Origin: F23-B02 sp045642545
GTDB taxonomy: Bacteria > Bacillota > Clostridia > Oscillospirales > Oscillospiraceae
NCBI GenBank assembly: GCA_045642545.1
Contig: JAZUJB010000041.1
Coordinates: 1 to 6,010 of the forward strand
DNA: 6,010 bases
Direction: 5' to 3'
In this document: piece by piece, positions 1-6,010 of the stretch
How positions within the stretch are numbered: the first letter of the stretch is position 1
Layout: every line of letters begins with the position of its first letter
Notes under the pieces: model-generated
Database searches by the model: none
What the model was told of the DNA's origin: nothing
The model's input: the letters and a program-made list of their open reading frames with translations, nothing else
Position numbers and translations under genes: made by a program

Positions 1-2570
<2,570 letters not shown>

Positions 2571-2571
<1 letters not shown>

Positions 2572-3254
2572 TGAGAGATTATCTCAAAAAAAGTGAATTA
2601 TGGGGCGCGATGATACTGTTTACCGTGCATGTGGTGCTGATTCCCGCTCTTGTCGGCATGATTTCCGTGCTCAAGCCGGGGCTTCTGACCGGCGTGCAGT
2701 ACAACCTTATTTATTACTGCATAAGCGTCGTGTTGACCGCCGTCATATTCGGCAGATTTCTGCGCCGCAGCTTTGACTCGCTGCTGGATAATTTTATGGG
2801 CTGCGTGAGGGCGTTCCTTTTCGGCTGGCTCATACTGTTTGCGCTTTCGATGGCGGTGGGCATTGCGTTTAAGTTGCTCGGTATAACCGGGTCAAGCCCC
2901 AACGACGAGGCAATCGGCGTGCTTGTCGGCGAGGACCGCGGAGTGATGCTCGCGCTGTCGCTGTTTGTCGCGCCCGTAGTCGAGGAGTGCATCTTCCGCG
3001 GCGGCATCTTCTGCGGACTTTACCGCAAAAACCGACTGCTTGCGTATGCGGCGTCAATTCTTCTGTTTTCGCTTTACCATATCTGGCAGTACATTGCCGT
3101 GACGGGCAACTTCGGCTACCTTATATTTATGCTCAGCTATTTCCCTGCATCGTTTGTGCTGTGCTGGGTGTATGAAAAGAGCGGCTCGGTGTGGACAAGC
3201 ATATTCTTCCACATCTGCAACAACATTTACGCATTTTCGGTGATGATGCAATGA
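2571..3254 (+). CDS. CPBP family intramembrane metalloprotease (CAAX protease/Abi-like)
   Basis: This is a 227-residue hydrophobic protein with about seven membrane segments (roughly residues 12-32, 44-64, 82-104, 122-141, 155-176, 178-200 and 205-225). It carries the motifs of the CPBP (Abi, Rce1-type) glutamate metalloproteases. EExxxR is E138-E139...R143, inside PVVEECIFRGG. The second motif FSLYH ends at H170. The third is HICNN, with H214, N217 and N218. These residues build the membrane-embedded active site in the family, so it is probably catalytically competent. Bacterial members act in bacteriocin self-immunity, peptide maturation or membrane-protein turnover; the substrate cannot be told here. 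Its ATG overlaps the mutS stop by one base and only a weak purine-rich stretch (about 2560-2567) precedes it, so translation is probably coupled to mutS. The 3' end overlaps the next gene by ATGA. No toxin, bacteriocin or immunity partner is nearby. Confidence 0.93.
3239..3244 (+). promoter_or_regulatory. Shine-Dalgarno of the ECF S-component gene
   Basis: GGTGAT lies inside the end of the CPBP gene, 6 bases before the ATG at 3251. It matches the AUCACC part of the 16S rRNA tail rather than the GGAGG core. It supports starting the S component at 3251, not at the in-frame ATG at 3191, which lies deep inside the upstream gene. Confidence 0.5.
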
Positions 3255-3763
3255 AGGTAAACACAAAGAAAATTATCATAATCGCAATGCTTGTGGCGTT
3301 TGATGTCATCTTCTCGAGGCTGCTCGCCGTAAATGTGCTGATTGCGAAGGTCGGGCTCGGCTTTGCGGCAATCGGTGTGTGCGCAATGCTCTACGGCCCT
3401 GCGTGGGCGGGTGTTTGCGCGGCACTGAGCGACCTTGTGGGCGCGCTTTTATTCCCGACGGGCGCATACTTCCCCGGCTTCACGGTAACGGCTGCGCTGA
3501 CGGGCGTTATCTTCGGTCTGTTTCTGTATAAGCAGCGACCGAAGCTTAAACAGTGCTTCCTTGCCGCGCTTACAAACTGCCTGCTGATAATACTTATATG
3601 CAACAGCGTTATGATTGCCGTGGTGTTCGGCCCTCCGCTTATGCCGCTTATCGCGACAAGGTCTGTCGAAACCGCCGTTATGCTCGCAATCGAGACCGCA
3701 GTTTTAACCGCAATTTCAGCTTCAGACAACCTTTACGGCAAAATTATTGAAATAGGTCGATAA
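3251..3763 (+). CDS. folT: ECF transporter S component, FolT (folate) type
   Basis: This 170-residue, six-helix membrane protein is the substrate-binding subunit of a group II energy-coupling factor transporter. Segments lie near residues 7-28, 33-50, 52-68, 74-95, 103-126 and 138-160. The stretch from RLLAVNV (23-29) through GLGF, LYGP, LSDLVGALLFPTGAYFPGF (59-77) and GVIFGLFLY matches my memory of the folate-specific FolT family, as does an Arg (R137) at the start of the last helix. Folate is therefore the best substrate guess; another vitamin cannot be excluded without a profile search. It has no ATP-binding or T subunit beside it and would use the shared EcfA1-EcfA2-EcfT module encoded elsewhere. 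The start at 3251 gives an ATGA overlap with the CPBP stop and removes a 20-residue non-hydrophobic extension (from 3191) that is just upstream-gene sequence in another frame. Confidence 0.82.
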   Translation: MKVNTKKIIIIAMLVAFDVIFSRLLAVNVLIAKVGLGFAAIGVCAMLYGPAWAGVCAALSDLVGALLFPTGAYFPGFTVTAALTGVIFGLFLYKQRPKLKQCFLAALTNCLLIILICNSVMIAVVFGPPLMPLIATRSVETAVMLAIETAVLTAISASDNLYGKIIEIGR

Positions 3764-3777
3764 AATTAAAAAAACCC

Positions 3778-3806
3778 TTGACAAGCAAGGAAATATTTGA
3801 TATTTT
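3778..3806 (+). promoter_or_regulatory. Sigma-A-type promoter of rplJL
   Basis: A perfect -35 box TTGACA (3778-3783) is followed by a 17-base spacer and a -10 box TATTTT (3801-3806, four of six matches to consensus). Transcription would begin near 3812-3814. The -35 box is only 14 bases after the stop of the upstream gene, and the surroundings (3764-3810) are strongly AT-rich compared with the flanking coding DNA. An 8-base palindrome GAGCGCTC (3811-3818) covers the predicted start point. Confidence 0.82.
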
Positions 3807-3812
3807 ATTTGA

Positions 3813-3887
3813 GCGCTCCAAAGACAGCAGGTGCCGCAAGGCATAAATCCTGCCGAGGATAGCATCAATATTATTGATTGCTTACTG
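3813..3887 (+). promoter_or_regulatory. Ribosomal protein L10 leader with antiterminator
   Basis: This is the autoregulatory leader of the rplJL operon, where the L10-(L12)n complex binds its own mRNA. The recognisable L10-binding fold is GCAGG (3827-3831) paired with CCTGC (3849-3853). Inside it is TGCC/GGCA (3832-3835, 3840-3843) capped by a GCAA tetraloop, with an unpaired TAAAT at 3844-3848; AAGACAGCAGG and CCTGCCGAGG are typical of Firmicute L10 leaders. An outer TCC (3817-3819) can pair with GGA (3857-3859). Next comes an AT-rich hairpin, 3861-3882 (AGCA-TCAATA / TATTGA-T-TGCT). It can be extended by pairing GAGG (3855-3858) with CCTC (3888-3891), which would take away the 5' base of the terminator that follows. 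In B. subtilis, L10(L12)4 is known to promote termination in this leader; the specific pairings here are my reading. Confidence 0.88.
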
Positions 3888-3916
3888 CCTCTGTGTCTTC
3901 GGATACAGAGGTTTTT
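3888..3916 (+). terminator. rplJ leader attenuator (intrinsic terminator)
   Basis: A 10-bp stem (3888-3897 with 3902-3911, one G-U pair) is capped by a TTCG tetraloop closed by C-G, an unusually stable combination, and followed by TTTTT (3912-3916). It sits 41 bases before the rplJ start. Placed after an L10 leader, it serves as the attenuator. With no other terminator after the S-component gene, it is also the first stop signal met by transcripts from the mutS operon. Confidence 0.88.
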
Positions 3917-3939
3917 CTTATGAGCGTGAACATTAGTGT

Positions 3940-3946
3940 GGAGGTG
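3940..3946 (+). promoter_or_regulatory. Ribosome binding site of rplJ
   Basis: GGAGGTG is a full Shine-Dalgarno, but the gap from GGAGG to the ATG at 3958 is 13 bases, longer than usual. GTGTG (3936-3940) and CACAC (3953-3957) can pair around it, presenting most of the site in a loop and bringing it closer to the start codon. Confidence 0.75.
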
Positions 3947-3957
3947 AAAAAACACAC

Positions 3958-4488
3958 ATGCCGAACGCAAAAGTTCTCAGCGAAAAGCAGGCGATAGTAG
4001 AGGCTCTCGTCGAGCGTATCAACGGAGCAAGCGCAGGTATCTTTGTTGACTATCAGGGTATCACCGTAGCAGAAGACACCGCACTTCGTACCGAGATGCG
4101 TAAGGAAGAGGTTAACTACACAGTCGTCAAGAACACCCTTACCAGAATTGCTCTTGATAAGGTCGGAATGAGCGAGCTCGACTCCGTCCTCAACGGAAGC
4201 ACTTCTCTGGCAACCAGCAATGATGACCCCATTGCTCCTTTCCGCATCATCAGCGATTACTCCAAGAAGCTGAACGAGAGATTCAACATCAAGGCAGCAT
4301 TCATGGAGGGCAAGATCCTGAACGAGCAGGAAATCGCAGAGCTGTCCACCCTGACAAGCAAGAACGACCTGTACGCAAAGCTCGCAGGTTCTCTTAACGC
4401 AATCATGGGCGGTCTTGCAGTATGCCTGACCGAGGTCATCGAAAAGAACGGCGGCGCAGCAGAAGCCGCACCCGAAGCAGCAGAATAA
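3958..4488 (+). CDS. rplJ: 50S ribosomal protein L10
   Basis: L10 (uL10) is the base of the ribosomal stalk. Its N-terminal domain binds 23S rRNA and its C-terminal helix holds L7/L12 dimers that recruit translation GTPases. The 176-residue protein has the normal length and order: an N-terminal helix (PNAKVLSEKQAIVEALVERI), the GIFVDYQGITVAEDTALRTEMR core, then VVKNTLTRIAL. Later come PIAPFRIISDYSK, the LNEQEIAELSTL segment, and a C-terminal LAGSLNAIMGGLAVCLTEVIEKN helix with an Ala/Glu-rich tail. The ATG at 3958 follows a full Shine-Dalgarno and gives the canonical N-terminus. It is cotranscribed with rplL, 42 bases on, and is preceded by its own leader attenuator. Free L10-L12 complex is expected to repress the operon. 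The codons are those of a highly expressed gene, differing from the upstream operon. No rplK or rplA precedes it. Confidence 0.98.
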   Translation: MPNAKVLSEKQAIVEALVERINGASAGIFVDYQGITVAEDTALRTEMRKEEVNYTVVKNTLTRIALDKVGMSELDSVLNGSTSLATSNDDPIAPFRIISDYSKKLNERFNIKAAFMEGKILNEQEIAELSTLTSKNDLYAKLAGSLNAIMGGLAVCLTEVIEKNGGAAEAAPEAAE

Positions 4489-4516
4489 TCGCTGCAAACA
4501 AACATTGTTTATTATT

Positions 4517-4521
4517 GGAGG
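4517..4521 (+). promoter_or_regulatory. Ribosome binding site of rplL
   Basis: GGAGG lies 9 bases before the ATG at 4531 in an A/T-rich, poorly structured stretch, close to ideal. rplL having its own strong site, better spaced than that of rplJ, fits the need for several L7/L12 copies per L10. Confidence 0.85.
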
Positions 4522-4530
4522 AAAATTAAA

Positions 4531-4899
4531 ATGAGCGAAAAAATTACCGCTATGATCGAAGAGATCAAGGCTCTTTCCGTTCTCGAGCTTAAGGAGCTCG
4601 TAGACGCAATTTGTGAGACCTTCGGCGTTTCCGCAGTTGCAGCAGCAGCACCCGCAGCAGGCGGCGCAGCAGAAGCAGCAGCAGAGAAGACCGAGTTCGA
4701 CGTTGTCATGACTTCTTTCGGCGCAGAGAAGATCAAGGTCATCAAGGAAATCCGCGGCATCACCGGCCTGGGCCTCGCAGAAGCAAAGGCAATGGTAGAA
4801 GCAGTTCCCGCAAAGGTCAAGGAAGGCGTTTCCAAGGAAGACGCAGAAGCACTCAAGGCTCAGCTCGAGGCTGTTGGCGCATCTGTCGAAATCAAGTAA
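4531..4899 (+). CDS. rplL: 50S ribosomal protein L7/L12
   Basis: L7/L12 (bL12) is the multi-copy stalk protein that contacts EF-Tu, EF-G, IF2 and release factors and stimulates their GTPase activity. The 122 residues show the standard layout. There is a helical N-terminal dimerisation domain (about 1-34, with the LELKELVDAICETFGV pattern) and an Ala/Gly/Pro-rich hinge (about 36-52). The C-terminal domain starts at KTEFDVVM and contains KIKVIKEIRGITGLGLAEAK, the factor-binding helix region, then KEGVSKEDAEALKAQLEAVGA and VEIK at the end. Length and motifs are fully normal. Alanine is encoded almost only by GCA in the hinge, in keeping with strong codon selection. It is the last gene of the rplJL operon and is followed by an intrinsic terminator, not by rpoB, which is its neighbour in many bacteria. 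Confidence 0.99.
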   Translation: MSEKITAMIEEIKALSVLELKELVDAICETFGVSAVAAAAPAAGGAAEAAAEKTEFDVVMTSFGAEKIKVIKEIRGITGLGLAEAKAMVEAVPAKVKEGVSKEDAEALKAQLEAVGASVEIK

Positions 4900-4920
4900 T
4901 TTTAATTACAAACATAAAAA

Positions 4921-4952
4921 AAGCACGGAAGCAAATGCTTCCGTGTTTTTTT
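4921..4952 (+). terminator. Intrinsic terminator of rplJL, probably bidirectional
   Basis: A 9-bp perfect stem (4924-4932 with 4937-4945, core CACGGAAGC) with loop AAAT is followed by seven T (4946-4952) and, after one G, five more. Six A (4917-4922) precede the stem, so on the minus strand the same hairpin is followed by a T run. It could therefore also end transcripts of the convergent CAP-domain gene, which has no closer terminator of its own. Confidence 0.93.
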
Positions 4953-4958
4953 GTTTTT

Positions 4959-4990
4959 CATACGGTGCCTTGGGGGAAAGACACCGTATG
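4959..4990. repeat. Unexplained inverted repeat in the convergent gap
   Basis: CATACGGTG (4959-4967) and CACCGTATG (4982-4990) are perfect 9-base inverted repeats. After one C-A mismatch the stem continues with CTT/AAG (4969-4971, 4978-4980), leaving a six-base loop GGGGGA (UCCCCC on the minus strand). Neither strand has a T run right after it, so it is not an ordinary terminator. The 9-mer TGGGGGAAA in the loop side (4971-4979) occurs again at 4994-5002. The rest of 4991-5064 shows only an ACTTAAGT palindrome and a weak CCGT/ACGG stem; no gene or convincing promoter is seen there. Confidence 0.75.
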
Positions 4991-5064
4991 AGATGGGGGA
5001 AATGAGAAAGGATATAACTTACTTAAGTGAACTCTGAGGCCGTGTGTCGGAAGACGGAAAAACC

Positions 5065-5973
5065 TTAACCTCTGCCGAAGGCCTTGCTTATAAAGTCGAA
5101 GGAGGGAATGTCAATCACGATGTCCGTAATTGTGGGATAAACGGACGATGTCTTGCCCGATGAAGACGACGACGAGGACGAAGACGGTGATGACGAGCCC
5201 GTTCCGACGGTTACGCTTACTGTTTTGCTGTACGAGCCGCACTTTACGGTGAGGGTTGCGGTGCCGCTTGCTACGGCCTTGATGGTGAACTGATTTACCT
5301 CAACGCCCGTAACCTTGACAACCTTGCTGTTTGAGCTGGTGCAGGTAACCTCGCTCGTTGCGTAAACGGGAGAGGGTGTGCCGGTGAGGGTGGTGCTGCT
5401 GCCTGCGGAGAGGCGAATGCTCGATTTATCGACGGTAACGCCCGTGGGCGCAACGCTGTAATAGCTTCTTGAGTCGGAGTAGCTTGTGCCGCCCGTGAAA
5501 AGCTGGCACCAGTAGTTTTTGCCGGAGTCGGACTGAGTACGGCCCACGGCCATATGGGTGTACTTGCTGCTGAGCATATTGCTGCGGTGGCCGTCGGATT
5601 CCATCCAACCCTTGACAACGGCGCAGGGGGTGGAGTAGCCCGAGGCGATGTTCTCGGCAGCCGAGCCGTAATTGATGTTCTGCGCGGTCAGCGCGGTTTT
5701 CCACGAGCTTCCGTTCGGCCTTGTGTGGCTGAAGCTGCGGACAAGCTCGCTTGAGCGTACGCCTGCCGCGTCAACAAGTCTGCTTGAGGTCCTGAGCGCG
5801 CTCAGACCGTGTCTTGAACGCTCAACATTTGTCCAGAACAGTACGGCGTTTTCATAGTATGAGGCAGTTGAAGCCGCGTCAACCTTCGGGGTCAGTGCCG
5901 CGCACAGCAGGATAATTGCCGCAAGCAGCACACTGAGAAGCCTGAGAGTACGGGTTTTCTGCGATTTTATCAT
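5065..5973 (-). CDS. Secreted CAP-domain (SCP-like) protein with Big_2 Ig-like domain
   Basis: The 302-residue exported protein begins with a Sec signal peptide: KSQKTRTLR, a hydrophobic core (about 13-28), and likely cleavage near VDA-A (33/34). The CAP/SCP domain spans about 40-160. It has the NxER helix (49-52), FSHTRPNG with H83, AENIASGY with E107, GWMESDGHRSNML with H129, and YWCQLF near its end. H83, E107 and H129 fit the CAP cavity. A bacterial Ig-like group 2 domain follows (about 175-256: GVTVDKSSIRLSAGSSTTL...SGTATLTV). Then come a Ser-rich linker with nine Ser in a row and a 25-residue tail ending SKAFGRG. There is no lipobox, LPXTG motif or final hydrophobic anchor, so it is probably released or held by the tail. 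The molecular role of such bacterial CAP proteins is largely unknown. The ATG at 5973 is chosen over the GTG at 5979 because GGAG (5981-5984) is 7 bases from the ATG but 1 from the GTG. It converges on rplL. Confidence 0.92.
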   Translation of the reverse strand: MIKSQKTRTLRLLSVLLAAIILLCAALTPKVDAASTASYYENAVLFWTNVERSRHGLSALRTSSRLVDAAGVRSSELVRSFSHTRPNGSSWKTALTAQNINYGSAAENIASGYSTPCAVVKGWMESDGHRSNMLSSKYTHMAVGRTQSDSGKNYWCQLFTGGTSYSDSRSYYSVAPTGVTVDKSSIRLSAGSSTTLTGTPSPVYATSEVTCTSSNSKVVKVTGVEVNQFTIKAVASGTATLTVKCGSYSKTVSVTVGTGSSSPSSSSSSSSSGKTSSVYPTITDIVIDIPSFDFISKAFGRG

Positions 5974-5980
5974 TTTCACA

Positions 5981-5984
5981 CTCC
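5981..5984 (-). promoter_or_regulatory. Ribosome binding site of the CAP-domain gene
   Basis: On the minus strand, GGAG stands 7 bases before the ATG at 5973 and only 1 base before the in-frame GTG at 5979. The spacing decides for the ATG. The 26 bases between it and the window edge are too few to place a promoter. Confidence 0.7.
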
Positions 5985-6010
5985 ATTTGATTTTTGGGGT
6001 CGGGCGCAGC

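Noticed and set aside
3191..3250. N-terminal extension of the S component from the ATG at 3191
   Set aside because: The 20 residues are polar, unlike the family, and come from the coding sequence of the CPBP gene in another frame; the ATG at 3251 has the usual ATGA overlap and a GGTGAT site.
3920..3997. Small leader ORF (25 codons) starting at the ATG at 3920 and overlapping rplJ
   Set aside because: It has no ribosome binding site because the terminator T run lies directly before it. It overlaps rplJ out of frame and has no attenuator-peptide features.
3871..4497. Long minus-strand open frame opposite rplJ (208 residues)
   Set aside because: It lies antisense to rplJ and its leader; the Cys-rich product matches no family I know and is explained by the codon bias of rplJ.
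4496..4510. AAACAA/TTGTTT hairpin between rplJ and rplL as a processing or attenuation site
   Set aside because: Six bp with only one G-C pair and a three-base loop is weak and common by chance in an AT-rich gap; there is no T run.
4959..4990. Inverted repeat as a second terminator of rplL or of the CAP gene
   Set aside because: The plus strand continues with AGATGGGGG and the minus strand with a run of A, so neither has the T run needed for intrinsic termination.
5160..5210. Low-complexity GAC/GAA run as a microsatellite or CRISPR-like repeat
   Set aside because: It is the minus-strand serine tract of the CAP protein with mixed Ser codons; the units are not identical and there are no spacers.

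Overview
The window reads as a piece of chromosome from a Gram-positive, probably anaerobic member of the Firmicutes (Clostridia, perhaps the Oscillospirales/Ruminococcaceae side). The evidence is a Firmicute-type L10 leader with an attenuator, strong GGAGG ribosome binding sites, a FolT-type ECF S component without its own ATPases, a secreted CAP/SCP protein with a bacterial Ig-like domain, and fairly GC-rich coding DNA. The lineage is an inference, not a measurement.

Layout. Positions 1-2571 hold mutS (+), cut at its 5' end by the window edge. It is followed without any gap by a seven-helix CPBP (CAAX/Abi) membrane protease gene (2571-3254, +) and an ECF transporter S component that looks like FolT (3251-3763, +). 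Both junctions are stop/start overlaps (1 base and 4 bases), so the three genes form one translationally coupled operon. No terminator is visible after the S-component gene.

Only 14 bases after that stop, a near-consensus sigma-A promoter (-35 at 3778, -10 at 3801) starts a leader of about 145 nt. It carries an L10-binding fold, an alternative antiterminator hairpin and a UUCG-capped intrinsic terminator. It is followed by rplJ (3958-4488) and rplL (4531-4899), the L10 and L7/L12 stalk proteins, and a strong terminator at 4921-4952. The leader should let L10-L12 complexes shut down their own operon by transcription termination. The same hairpin is probably also the end point for mutS-operon transcripts.

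The last kilobase holds a convergent minus-strand gene (5065-5973) for an exported CAP-domain protein with a Big_2 domain, a serine tract and an unassigned C-terminal tail. The gap between the convergent genes (4900-5064) contains the rplL terminator, which looks bidirectional, and an unexplained 32-nt inverted repeat. Read on the minus strand, that repeat has a C-rich loop and resembles part of a 3'UTR-derived small RNA.

Most of the window is ordinary housekeeping DNA. The points most worth a second look are the legible attenuator switch, the placement of rplJL between a mutS operon and a secreted-protein gene rather than with rplKA and rpoBC, and the C-rich hairpin in the convergent gap. 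I see no undescribed defence, mobile or biosynthetic system.
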